Source of the DNA: DASWVC01 sp036401335
Lineage (GTDB): Bacteria > Verrucomicrobiota > Verrucomicrobiia > Chthoniobacterales > JAFAMB01
Assembly (NCBI GenBank): GCA_036401335.1
Contig: DASWVC010000334.1
Coordinates: 1-44,907 of the forward strand
Length of the DNA: 44,907 bases
Direction: 5' to 3'
Part shown: one piece after another, positions 22,398-30,822 of the stretch
Position numbering within the stretch: the first letter of the stretch is position 1
Layout: every line of letters begins with the position of its first letter
Program-made: the position numbers and the translations under genes
Notes under the pieces: generated by a model
What the model saw: the letters and a program-made list of their open reading frames with translations, nothing else
The model's database searches: none
What the model was told of the DNA's origin: nothing

Positions 22398-23600
22398 ATG
22401 ACCGCGCCGCTAAAGGGGATGGTGGGTTCATCTTCGCGCGATGCTCGGGCGGCCAAGGCGAGAGCAGGTCGGAAACCTTTCGGCCTGACGGGCCTGCTCC
22501 TCCGAATCGGGTTGATGGTGCTCTGGGCCACGACCTTTTCTGGGGCCGTCGCCGGCCAGGTGACGGTCAGCGTTCAACCCGATCCAGTCTTCATCGAAAT
22601 ACGTGGCACCGAACAGAGGGTCAACTTTGACCTTTTGCTGCACAATGCTGGACCTCACGCTTTAAGGATCAACAAGATTCAGGTCTCAGTCTACGATTCC
22701 CTGGGGGCGCTTGCTTACCGCCGGTACCTGGATGAAAACGGCCGACCGTCGGGGATCGCGACCCTTCCGAACCGGATCGTCCCCGCTAGCGGGTGGCTGG
22801 ACGTGTTTAACCCTTTTTACGCGTTTGCGGGAGAGATGCCCCTGGCGCGACTTCAGTACGAAGTGTTTCTGGAAAGCCCGGATGAGCCCGAGCCGAACCT
22901 GCTGAACTTCACTTCCAAAGCGCAAGTCGAGTTTACGCCGCAGCCCTATGCCGGCAAGACGGACCTCAAGCTTCCGTTGCAGGGCCGCCTTTACGTCTTC
23001 GATGGTCATGACTTTTACGCCCATCACCGCAGGCAGAATGTCGTTCACGGGCCTCGTTTGACCCGCAATTCCGTCCGCTTCGCGTATGACTTCATGATCA
23101 CGAACGGGTTAGGGGAACTCTACCATGGCGACCGGTTTGAGAAGCGAAACTGGTACTCGTACGGGGCGCCCATTTTTGCCCCTGCTGCCGGGGTAGTGGC
23201 GGATGTCCAGGATGGAATCCAAGAGAACTCGTACCACGCTCAACGCATGGCCTATCCCGTCCTGCCCGAGGGCCTTGATCCAGGGGGAATGGGCAACCAC
23301 GTCGTGATCGACCACCTCAACGGCGAGTTCAGCTTTCTTCTCCACCTGTGCACGGGCAGTGTGACGGTGACAAAGGGAGAGCACGTGGAAAGGGGCCAGC
23401 GCCTCGGAGCCATTGGTTTATCAGGTGACACGTTCGTTCCCCACCTGCATTACACGGTTTTGGACGGTCCCGCTTACACCGGCAATGGCTTGCCGTCGTA
23501 TTTTAGCCGCTTCGGCCGCGTTCTCGGTACTAAATCCGTTTGGATTCAGCGAGGTCAAGTCGATTCCGGCGACTTGCTGGAAAACAGTTTTGATGAGTAG
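22398..23600 (+). CDS. Secreted M23-type (LytM-like) protein
   Basis: A 400-residue exported protein. The start MTAPLKGMVGSS is followed by a basic stretch and then the hydrophobic LLLRIGLMVLWATTFSGAVA (about residues 31-50), a signal sequence. A beta-rich N-terminal part (about 50-190) precedes the M23 core. The C-terminal motifs GMGNHVVIDHLNGEFSFLLH and DTFVPHLHYTVLDGP (H-x-H metal ligands) are there. The first ligand element reads VRFAYDF, with R where H of the usual H-x-x-x-D stands, so the zinc site must use another His (several lie upstream) or be inactive. The frame opens upstream at 22266, but the ATG at 22398 fits a signal sequence best. Confidence 0.8.
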   Translation: MTAPLKGMVGSSSRDARAAKARAGRKPFGLTGLLLRIGLMVLWATTFSGAVAGQVTVSVQPDPVFIEIRGTEQRVNFDLLLHNAGPHALRINKIQVSVYDSLGALAYRRYLDENGRPSGIATLPNRIVPASGWLDVFNPFYAFAGEMPLARLQYEVFLESPDEPEPNLLNFTSKAQVEFTPQPYAGKTDLKLPLQGRLYVFDGHDFYAHHRRQNVVHGPRLTRNSVRFAYDFMITNGLGELYHGDRFEKRNWYSYGAPIFAPAAGVVADVQDGIQENSYHAQRMAYPVLPEGLDPGGMGNHVVIDHLNGEFSFLLHLCTGSVTVTKGEHVERGQRLGAIGLSGDTFVPHLHYTVLDGPAYTGNGLPSYFSRFGRVLGTKSVWIQRGQVDSGDLLENSFDE

Positions 23601-23930
23601 TGCCAGCGGCCTTCGGCGATCGCGCCCGCCGGAACAACCAAACCGGTTCGCGGCCGGCCCGCCGTTCAGCGTCGGGCTGCTGCCTCTTCTCGGCGGGCAT
23701 GAACTCGGTCACTATTTGATTCCGGTCCCCACAAGCTCGTACGGAGCTTTCAGCCTCCACTCTCTCTGCGTCTATAGCAGTTGACAAAAATCCTTTCGGA
23801 AAGGAGCCGGGCGAGGGGACGAAAAAGGGCGCGGGACGTTCCGGTCCGGTAGGACGGCGAGTCCCTTCGCTGCCTCCGCGTCCGCGGGATTCCATACTCT
23901 TCCAGGTTCAGTTCCTTCCTCACCGATCCG
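23601..23930. other. Intergenic region with palindromic repeat
   Basis: Between an M23-type gene and an aminotransferase gene that converge. It holds one copy of the dispersed palindromic repeat (23848-23874). The open frame on the minus strand (23530-23895) looks like chance. Confidence 0.5.
23848..23874 (-). repeat. Dispersed palindromic repeat, copy 1 (reverse)
   Basis: A 27-base element whose reverse complement matches the copies at 30690-30716 and 37954-37980 with few mismatches. The arms of the palindrome are the nine-base GGCGGCGAA and TTCGCCGCC around GGGA in the cleanest copy, followed by CTACC. Confidence 0.6.
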
Positions 23931-25115
23931 CTAGCACGGCACTCCTGCGGTGGTGCGGGTCAGGATCTTTCCAAGCTTGGCCAGGCCGTCCATCAACTGT
24001 TCAGGAGCAGGCCGGGAAACGTTCAGCCGCATTGCGGCAGGCACGTTCGGGGCAGTGAAAAAGGCGTCGCCGCGACAGAAGGCGACTTTTTCAGCGAGGG
24101 CAAGTTGATGGATGCGCTCAAGGTCGGGGCTGCCGGGCAGTTCGACCCAAAGCATAAATCCGCCTTCCGGCTGCCACACCTTCACTTCCGCAGGAAAATG
24201 TTTCGCGATTAGTTCCAGGCCAAGTTTCCGGCGTTCGCGGTTGAACCGGCGCAGGGAATTGAGCTGAGCATCCAGGGTGCCCTGTTCCAGGTATTTACGG
24301 AAACCGACCTCGCAGAACGTGGCGGAATGCATGTCCTGCTGGCATTTAAGGAGCGCAAAACGGTCGAGCTCCGGGCCCGGCAGGCAGAAGCCCACGCGCA
24401 AACCGGGTGCAACGGTTTTTGAAAAACTGCTGACGTAGGCCACGGTTGTGCCGTCGTCGAGGGAGCGGATGGGCTGCAGGCCGGCCGTTTCGCTGAGCTC
24501 GCCGTAAATGTCGTCCTCGAGCAGCCGGGTCCCGGTTTCGCGGCAGAGCTCCAGCAAAAAACGGCGGCCGTCGGCCGGGACGGTGGCCCCGGAAGGATTC
24601 GAGAGGGTCGGACAGAGAACAAACAATTTCGGCTTGAAGCGGCGGAACAGCGTTGCCAGCAGGTCCAGGTCGATCCCCTGTTCATCGCGAACGGGGATCG
24701 GCAGAATCCGGACGCCGAGATCGCCCAGCATTTCCAGGGAAGCATAATAGGCAGGGGCCTCGCAGGCCACCACGTCTCCTGGGCTGGCCAGGAGACGGAT
24801 CATGCCGTGCAACGCCTGGGTACAGCCGGTCGTTAACACGAGGTCTTCGGCTCTGGCGCGAACGCCGCGCCGGCCAAGCCGTTCGGCGATAAGGCTGCGG
24901 AGGAGGGAGTCACCGTCGGGGGTATGGTAGCCAAGCGCCGGGTCGGCTTCTTCCGCGAAGACTTTTTGGAAAGCGCTTTCAAGCTCCCGTTTCGGCACGG
25001 ATAACGCCGACGGAAGGCCCGCGGCCAGGTTGATCAGGGTCGGGTCGCCCACCTGTCGCATAAAGTGCAGCAAGCGGCCTTGAGGCGAGAACGCGTACGG
25101 CTCGAGCATGATCAT
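23931..25115 (-). CDS. PLP-dependent aminotransferase, class I/II (MocR/LysN-like)
   Basis: The 394-residue enzyme has the fold-type I pattern: NLAAGLPSALSVPKRELESA (about residues 24-43), the substrate region LGYHTPDGDSLLRSLIAERL (about 60-79), TTGCTQALHGMIRLLASPGD, then ILPIPVRDEQGID, and SSFSKTVAPGLRVGFCLPG, in which the Lys binds the cofactor. Relatives transaminate 2-aminoadipate, aromatic or branched-chain amino acids. Substrate not readable from sequence. No helix-turn-helix domain is fused, so it is not a MocR regulator. The start at the ATG 25115 (MIMLEPYAFS) gives a normal length. Confidence 0.9.
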   Translation of the reverse strand: MIMLEPYAFSPQGRLLHFMRQVGDPTLINLAAGLPSALSVPKRELESAFQKVFAEEADPALGYHTPDGDSLLRSLIAERLGRRGVRARAEDLVLTTGCTQALHGMIRLLASPGDVVACEAPAYYASLEMLGDLGVRILPIPVRDEQGIDLDLLATLFRRFKPKLFVLCPTLSNPSGATVPADGRRFLLELCRETGTRLLEDDIYGELSETAGLQPIRSLDDGTTVAYVSSFSKTVAPGLRVGFCLPGPELDRFALLKCQQDMHSATFCEVGFRKYLEQGTLDAQLNSLRRFNRERRKLGLELIAKHFPAEVKVWQPEGGFMLWVELPGSPDLERIHQLALAEKVAFCRGDAFFTAPNVPAAMRLNVSRPAPEQLMDGLAKLGKILTRTTAGVPC

Positions 25116-25253
25116 CAAGTATGGCGAGGGACAGGGCTGCGTCCAGGGAACCCAATGAATGCCACAAATGATTGAAGCGCCGGAATCCGCGCCTCTTTGC
25201 GGCGCCTGCCATCCGTGGCATCCTTTCACTTTTCGGTTTGTGGCACTTTGGCT

Positions 25254-26306
25254 TCAGAGTTGAAACTCGAGTTGCCGGGCGGTCTCGGCCGGATCGGCTT
25301 CATCAAAACGCACCCCAAGTCCGAGCAGGCGGACGCTCAAAGTCTTGCGTAGGAGGCCTTCCCGCAGCAGCGTCCGATAACTCTCCAACGCCACGGGGAT
25401 GTCTGCGCGTTCAACCGTGGTACGGGTAAAGTCGGCAAACCGGATTTTCACGAAGACACCCCGGACCTTTGTCTCTGCACCGATGCGGGAGAGGTCCTGG
25501 ACCAATTCTTCGAAGAGCTCGGGCAGTTTGCCCTCGCACTGGGCCGGTGAGTCGAGGTCATGCGTAAAGGTGCGTTCGGTGCTGAGGGATTTGCGGACGC
25601 GATCGGGTTCGACCGGCCGTTGGTCCACCCCGCGGCAAAGGTGGTACAACTCGAGGCCGAACTTGCCGAACCACTCGTGCAGCTGGAAACGGGAGTAAGC
25701 CTGGAGTTGACCGCAGGTCAGCACCTGGTGCTGGGCCAGGCGCTCGGCGGCTTTTTGTCCGATGCCCCACAGCCGTCGAACCGGCAGGTCCTGCATGAAG
25801 CCGGCCACTTCTTCCGGCCTGATCTCGAACTGGCCATTTGGTTTGCGCCAATCGCTGGCGATTTTTGCGAGCATCTTGTTTGGGGCGATGCCGGCCGAGG
25901 CCGTGAGGCTGGTCTGCTGGAAAATCATTTCCCGGATCGTGCGGGCAACCGCCGCGGGTTCTTCGACCCGGTGGCTGACATCTAGGAATGCCTCATCGAG
26001 CGAGAGCGGCTCGATGACCGCCGTAAATTGCTGGAGGATGGACCTCACCCGGTTGGACTCGTGACGGTAAACGTCAAACCGGGTAGGCATGACGATTAGG
26101 GCAGGGCATTTTTGCAACGCCTGAAACGTCGGCATGGCCGAGTGAACGCCGTATTTACGGGCTTCGTAATTGCACGTCGTCAAGACGCCCCGGCGATCCC
26201 GGGCACCTCCAACGCCAACGGGTTTCTCAGCCAGTTCCGGGTGATCACGCACTTCGATGGCTGCGTAGAAACAGTCCATGTCGAGGTGAATGATCTGACG
26301 TTCCAT
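25254..26306 (-). CDS. dinB: DNA polymerase IV
   Basis: The 350-residue Y-family polymerase copies past damaged bases. The first catalytic Asp lies in IHLDMDCFYAAIEVRDHPEL (about residues 5-24), and SLDEAFLDVSH (about 102-112) holds the second acidic pair. The palm/fingers pattern CNYEARKYGVHSAMP and the thumb helix-hairpin-helix LPVRRLWGIGQKAAERLAQH (about 172-191) are intact, and so is the little-finger domain (TKVRGVFVKIRFADFTRTTV). A start ATG at 26306 is clear. The coiled-coil gene lies 78 bases upstream in the same direction, so both may share a transcript. Confidence 0.95.
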   Translation of the reverse strand: MERQIIHLDMDCFYAAIEVRDHPELAEKPVGVGGARDRRGVLTTCNYEARKYGVHSAMPTFQALQKCPALIVMPTRFDVYRHESNRVRSILQQFTAVIEPLSLDEAFLDVSHRVEEPAAVARTIREMIFQQTSLTASAGIAPNKMLAKIASDWRKPNGQFEIRPEEVAGFMQDLPVRRLWGIGQKAAERLAQHQVLTCGQLQAYSRFQLHEWFGKFGLELYHLCRGVDQRPVEPDRVRKSLSTERTFTHDLDSPAQCEGKLPELFEELVQDLSRIGAETKVRGVFVKIRFADFTRTTVERADIPVALESYRTLLREGLLRKTLSVRLLGLGVRFDEADPAETARQLEFQL

Positions 26307-26384
26307 GGTTGTCCGGCGACGGAACGGCCGCCGTTTTGAGGCGGAGGCACGCGTGTCCAGCTGAGTTTCTCGAGGGGTAGGCGG

Positions 26385-27815
26385 TTAATACCGGCGCTTT
26401 ACCACCGGCGGGGGCGGGGGAAGGTCGCTGAGGTTGATGCCATGTACCTCCAGGGTGTTGACAATGGTTTCGAGCAACAGCGGCAATCCATCCACGTGTT
26501 GGTCGCGGTTAACCATTTGGAATTGCATGATCTCATCCCGTAAACGCAGGGTCAGCAAAGCTTTGTACTGCGACAAGGGATCCTGCTCCGGGTTTTCCGT
26601 GTCCGCCCGGCGGCTTACGGCAACCTCGAAGTCGGTGTTGGACAAATCGTGCAACGCTTCGCGTAACAATTGCACCTCGTCCGTTAAGCGGGCGTTTTCC
26701 TGGCGCAGTTTGGCGGTTTCTCCGCTTACCGGACCTGCGCCATTCCCGGCCGGTTTGCTGGTGCGCAGTTGCTGGCGGGCGGCCTGAAGTTCCACCCGGA
26801 CCTGCTCGAACTGGTGTTCGATCTGCTGAAGGAGGTCTGACACCGTGCTGCCGGTGTCCCTGGCCGGCCTGGGCTGGGCTTTCTCGGGCCGGTGATCCTG
26901 CGGGGGCCTCGACGGGCGACCTGACCTTTCCCGCGCGTTGCGGTGTTCTGACGAGCGTGCACGCTCCGGCACACCGCTCCGGACCGGTGGCGACGTTTCC
27001 TCCGGATCAGTCGCTGTCTCGGTTTCGCTCGGGACTATTTCTAACGCGGGTCCAGCCGGCACACTGGCGACCGGTGTCTCGGACCGATCGACGGTCTGGA
27101 TTTGGGCCCGCGCGGGAACATGTTGCAACACTTCGGCAGGCAGTTCGAGCTTCGGAATCTGTTTTTGCCATCGGCCGCCCCACCGGGCCACTGTTTTCCC
27201 AAACGCTTCTTTTGCCTCGGAACTGAGGTCGTTGATCCGGGCGTAGTTTTTTGCCCATTCCACCACCGCAAAGGCAGCAGGTGGGCTCGCCGCTACAGCG
27301 GCTTCCAAGGCGCACAACCCGACCAGTTTGGCTTCCGCAGCCTTCAGATGCGACAGGTCAACCTGCAGAATCCAAGGTTTGGTCTTGCCAATCAGCACGT
27401 TCCCGACGGCGGAGCGGTCCCGGCCTTCCAGGACGTTCGTCTTGTGCATCTCGGTCAGCGTGCTGACGATCAGCTTGAGCGCGCTTTCCGGATCCGCTTT
27501 GAACAGGCCCCGGGAAATGCTCAAGCGCATGCGAAGGCCCACCTCCGTCTTTACGTTCCGCAACGCCGTCAGAAAACTGCGTTTACGGGCAGGGGTAAGT
27601 TGTCCCCAAGCTTCCACGGTCCCATTGACCGAAATAAACCAGGGGAGGTCACCAAGCAGTTCGATGCCGGCGCTCAATACTTTGCCACCGGCCAGCACCA
27701 CATCACGGAACGCCGCGGCGCCAGCTTGTTCTTCGGCAGGGGCCAACCGGCCAGCTTTCGCCTTTTCGATAAGCTCCCGTAAAGCGTCGAGGGTTGGTTT
27801 GAGATCTTTGGCCAT
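26385..27815 (-). CDS. Coiled-coil protein of unknown function
   Basis: A 476-residue protein of three parts. Residues 1-235 are helical and well structured (AKDLKPTLDALRELIEKAKA, then WILQVDLSHLKAAEAKLVGL). Residues 245-325 are a highly charged, Pro-, Arg- and Glu-rich linker. Residues 330-410 form heptad-type coiled coil (LLQQIEHQFEQVRVELQAAR; LRQENARLTDEVQLLREALH). The C-terminal part is short and ends in PPPPPVVKRRY. I recognise no domain. It has no membrane segment or signal peptide. Start MAKDLKP was chosen because the upstream extension to 28031 is low complexity. It lies upstream of dinB in the same direction. Confidence 0.6.
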   Translation of the reverse strand: MAKDLKPTLDALRELIEKAKAGRLAPAEEQAGAAAFRDVVLAGGKVLSAGIELLGDLPWFISVNGTVEAWGQLTPARKRSFLTALRNVKTEVGLRMRLSISRGLFKADPESALKLIVSTLTEMHKTNVLEGRDRSAVGNVLIGKTKPWILQVDLSHLKAAEAKLVGLCALEAAVAASPPAAFAVVEWAKNYARINDLSSEAKEAFGKTVARWGGRWQKQIPKLELPAEVLQHVPARAQIQTVDRSETPVASVPAGPALEIVPSETETATDPEETSPPVRSGVPERARSSEHRNARERSGRPSRPPQDHRPEKAQPRPARDTGSTVSDLLQQIEHQFEQVRVELQAARQQLRTSKPAGNGAGPVSGETAKLRQENARLTDEVQLLREALHDLSNTDFEVAVSRRADTENPEQDPLSQYKALLTLRLRDEIMQFQMVNRDQHVDGLPLLLETIVNTLEVHGINLSDLPPPPPVVKRRY

Positions 27816-28054
27816 AACGAAAGGAAAGGGGGTTTTAGAAATGAGAGACCCGGGCGCTGACAGCGGGGAAAAAGGGTGCCCGGTGAAGTGTGAGGCCCGA
27901 AAAACAGAGGGGTGAGCGTCGGTCGTGCACTCGGTCCGGCAATTGAGGGGAACCGGTTTGGGGTTGCGACCAGGCCAAGCGGGCTGCAAGGGATCGGGAT
28001 TCGTCACGCTTCCCGGAAGCAGGCGCCCCAAACAAGGGAAAAACGTGCATCAGC

Positions 28055-29590
28055 CTACGGGCCTGCCGCCGTCGTCGCTTCGCGCAAAAGGGCGCCGGCT
28101 TCAGACGGAAAGCGGAGGAAAAGGTTAGACCATTCCGCGTACAACCACTTCCGCAGGCCCAGACGGACGAACTTAAAGCTGGAAGCGTCAGGACTGAACC
28201 CGGGCAGCAGGAGCCGTCGGTCCAGGTTCTTCTGACCGTAGGTACCTGCGGCCACGCGGCGCTTCGCGAGCGTGGCCAACCGACGGTTGTAGAAACGCAT
28301 GAATCGGCCCACGGCACCCCCGATCGGACCGGTGTAGGGAAAGACGGTGTAACGTTTCGGGCAGCGGCCGTAGACCTGCCGAACGGGCCCCATAAAATAC
28401 GTGGCCACGTCAAACAGAAACGCAATCGTCATGAGTTCCGCGTCGCCCATGTAATAGTACTTGTCGCGGTAGACGCTCTCAAACCAGGTATGGAACTGCT
28501 CCTGGTAGGAGCGATTGTACTCCGTCCGCCTTGCCGTCACATCCTTGCCGGTCAGGGCATCGCCGACCAACTCGACCGCAGCGCTCACGGTAAACGCCAC
28601 CATGTCGAGGCCGGGACTGTAAAGCGGGTCAAGAAAACCGGCGGCATCACCGGCCAGAATCCAGCCATCGCCCATGGTTTGCTCACTGTAGAACGAAAGC
28701 TGCGAGTAAGCCCGGACGTCGTTTTCGACGTGTTGCGCATTGGCGAAAAGCCTCCGGCCCAACGGATGCAAGAGCAGATGTGCTTTCAGCCGGTCAGCGA
28801 GGGTAGGGCCAGGCGGCAGTTCGTAAATGCGGCTGTCGTAAACCAGGCCGACGCTGAAATCGCCGCCTTTCAGGGGGATGATCCAGCACCACCAGCCGTA
28901 CCCCATGAGGTGATTGGTCGCCCATTGGCGCATCACCCGGCACGAGGTCGCAAAGTCTGGTTGCTCGTCCCAAAGGTCCAGTCCGTCAAAGTCGGCGACA
29001 TTCTTGAACCGGGCCCAAACTGCATTGGTCGGGTGCGCTTTCAGCGGCTGAAAAAGCCGGAGCTTGCGTGCCACCGCGGCCGCGCGTCCACTGGCGTCGA
29101 TGACCCAGCGTGCCACGACCGTGCGGACCTCATTGCCACAACGTACGGTGAGTCTGTTCTGATTTTCCCCTGCCAGCTCAAGATCCTGGATCTTCGCCGG
29201 GCGCCAAAGTTCACAACCCTGTTTAAGCGCCTGCTCCAACACCACCTGATCGAGCCGTGCGCGATCCAACTGGAAGGTAGGCAGCCGGGTTTGGAAGGAA
29301 GGACCGATCTCCCCACAACGTTCGAAGGCGTCAACCTCCGCACGGTAAAACCAAAATCGGAGGCCCGATTTCGTGAGTTGCTCGTGGCCGAGGTGTTGGG
29401 CGAGGTTTAACACCCGGCTCAGGAAGCTTGCACTAACTTCACTTGTCGATTCGCCAACTTTGCGGTCAAATTCAGTCGATTTCTCAATAATGAGCACGCG
29501 CAGGTTTGGGTGTCGGCGCTTCAGCAGGAAACCGGCAGAAGCACCCGCAATCGCGCCTCCGATCACCGCGACGTCGTACGTTGGCTGCAT
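28055..29590 (-). CDS. Flavin-dependent halogenase-like monooxygenase
   Basis: The 511-residue protein binds FAD: YDVAVIGGAIAGASAGFLLK (about residues 5-24) and GDAAG (about 314-318). It carries the two motifs used to tell flavin-dependent halogenases from other flavin monooxygenases: W-x-W-x-I-P as WCWIIP (234-239) and F-x-x-P-x-x-S-x-G as FLDPLYSPG (319-327). A Lys in KSGLRFWF (about 74) sits where halogenases have the catalytic Lys. The C-terminal part (about 380-500) is helical. Substrate and the flavin reductase partner are not nearby. A geranylgeranyl-reductase-type hydroxylase is the alternative. The start MQPTYD fits the fold, and the frame extends to 29857. Confidence 0.75.
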   Translation of the reverse strand: MQPTYDVAVIGGAIAGASAGFLLKRRHPNLRVLIIEKSTEFDRKVGESTSEVSASFLSRVLNLAQHLGHEQLTKSGLRFWFYRAEVDAFERCGEIGPSFQTRLPTFQLDRARLDQVVLEQALKQGCELWRPAKIQDLELAGENQNRLTVRCGNEVRTVVARWVIDASGRAAAVARKLRLFQPLKAHPTNAVWARFKNVADFDGLDLWDEQPDFATSCRVMRQWATNHLMGYGWWCWIIPLKGGDFSVGLVYDSRIYELPPGPTLADRLKAHLLLHPLGRRLFANAQHVENDVRAYSQLSFYSEQTMGDGWILAGDAAGFLDPLYSPGLDMVAFTVSAAVELVGDALTGKDVTARRTEYNRSYQEQFHTWFESVYRDKYYYMGDAELMTIAFLFDVATYFMGPVRQVYGRCPKRYTVFPYTGPIGGAVGRFMRFYNRRLATLAKRRVAAGTYGQKNLDRRLLLPGFSPDASSFKFVRLGLRKWLYAEWSNLFLRFPSEAGALLREATTAAGP

Positions 29591-29717
29591 GCTCGTCGGA
29601 GCATTCCGTGAGCTTGGGTAAGAATCAAGCGGATTGTGTGACCGTGACCGGACGGCAAAACCGGGATTGGAAGCGAGTTGTTGCTGCCAAACGCCTGGGT
29701 TAAGGACGTTTTCTGCC

Positions 29718-30584
29718 ATGAAGCTGCTATTCCTGCCCGAAAACCATTGGAAAGAACGCGCCGCGGCACACCGGCTCCGGCTCGAGCCTTTGGTAACACC
29801 AGCGTTGGCACGAAGCGGCCGGCACGAGAAGCACCCGGTGTACGATTTCCTGTTCACGTACTATTCTTTTCCGCCGGCTGCCCTCCTACGGTGGAGTCCA
29901 GGGCCGGGTGTGGTGCTGACGGGAGAATCGGCGGTGCCGTTAATGGCGGGTCGGAAAGGGTACACCCCGGTTGAGGGCGGCGTGGTCCTGAAGCCGTTTC
30001 CTGCAGCGCGCAAGCCTTACCTGAACTGGGCGGCGGAGTATTTGGAGACGATGTTGAACCGTTCGCCCCAGTTCGGGTGCCTGGGCCTGCATGAATGGGC
30101 GATGGTGTACCAAGGAACCGAGGTCCGTCACGGCGCCGTTCCCCTGCGGCTCTCCGGGCAGGCCCTGAATGCCTTTGTGGAGGGGCAATCCCTCGCCTGT
30201 ACCCACTACGACGCCTACCGGTTTTTCACCGCTGCCGCGCGACCCCGCAACCTGCTTGGTCTCAGCCGTGCTTCCACGACTCACAGCGACCAGCGCGGCT
30301 GCGTTCACGTCAACATGGATCTGTACCGTTTCTGTTACAAGATTTACCCGTGGGTGGAAGGCGAATGCCTGGCTGAGGCATTCGAACTGGCCGCGGCTGC
30401 CCGAGAAGTGGACATGATGGCCAGCCCCTATGACCTGCGTGAATACGGCTTTGCGCCGATTTGTCTCGAAACCGGCGATGGCCAGCTGGAGTACATCCGG
30501 CGCCAGCGGCAATTAAGCGAAGCCGCTCAACCGATTCGCCGGAAGGTGCTCACCGCTTACCGCCGGCTCTTGACGGAGGGATGA
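29718..30584 (+). CDS. Protein of the family labelled 3-methyladenine DNA glycosylase
   Basis: The 288-residue protein matches a family known mainly from actinobacteria and labelled 3-methyladenine DNA glycosylase in databases, as far as I remember, without biochemical proof. Family blocks seen are HEKHPVYDFLFTYYSFPPAA (about residues 36-55), then QFGCLGLHEWAMVYQG, HYDAYRFFTAAARPRNLLGL, GCVHVNMDLYRFCYKIYPWV and REVDMMASPYDLREYGFAPI. His and Asp are conserved in the HEW, HYD and N-M-D-L-Y elements. No known glycosylase catalytic motif (HhH-GPD) is present, so I doubt the label. It is divergent from the halogenase-like gene with 127 bases between the starts. Confidence 0.6.
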   Translation: MKLLFLPENHWKERAAAHRLRLEPLVTPALARSGRHEKHPVYDFLFTYYSFPPAALLRWSPGPGVVLTGESAVPLMAGRKGYTPVEGGVVLKPFPAARKPYLNWAAEYLETMLNRSPQFGCLGLHEWAMVYQGTEVRHGAVPLRLSGQALNAFVEGQSLACTHYDAYRFFTAAARPRNLLGLSRASTTHSDQRGCVHVNMDLYRFCYKIYPWVEGECLAEAFELAAAAREVDMMASPYDLREYGFAPICLETGDGQLEYIRRQRQLSEAAQPIRRKVLTAYRRLLTEG

Positions 30585-30689
30585 AGAAGGTGTCGGGGTG
30601 TCGGGGTGGAAGAACGGCCAGGGTTGCGCATGCCTGGTAGGGGAGCTTGTCCCCAAGCGCCCTCCTTCAGCGGCCCGCCTCACCCCCGC

Positions 30690-30716
30690 GGCGGCGAAGG
30701 GACTCGCCACCCTACC
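30690..30716 (+). repeat. Dispersed palindromic repeat, copy 2
   Basis: GGCGGCGAA-GGGA-CTCGCCACC-CTACC, the imperfect version of the 27-base palindromic element. It lies about 105 bases after the stop of the glycosylase-labelled gene. The bases just after that stop (AAGAAGGTGTCGG) resemble those before the copy at 37954. Confidence 0.6.
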
Positions 30717-30762
30717 GGGCCCCTCGGTCAGGCGCACGCCCCAAGAAGAGGGCCCCTTTTTT
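30717..30762 (+). terminator. Possible rho-independent terminator
   Basis: GGGCCC at 30717-30722 can pair with GGGCCC at 30750-30755 (loop 27 bases), followed by C and six T. It lies beyond the palindromic repeat after the 29718-30584 gene. The stem is short, so confidence is moderate. Confidence 0.4.
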
Positions 30763-30822
30763 GCCCCAAGACCCCTTACCTTAGTGGCATTACGCCGATA
30801 CCCCGGTACTCCCACACCCGCT

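Noticed and set aside
28490..29410. Plus-strand frame of 306 codons opposite the halogenase-like gene
   Set aside because: Shadow: the minus strand has a clear FAD protein with motifs.
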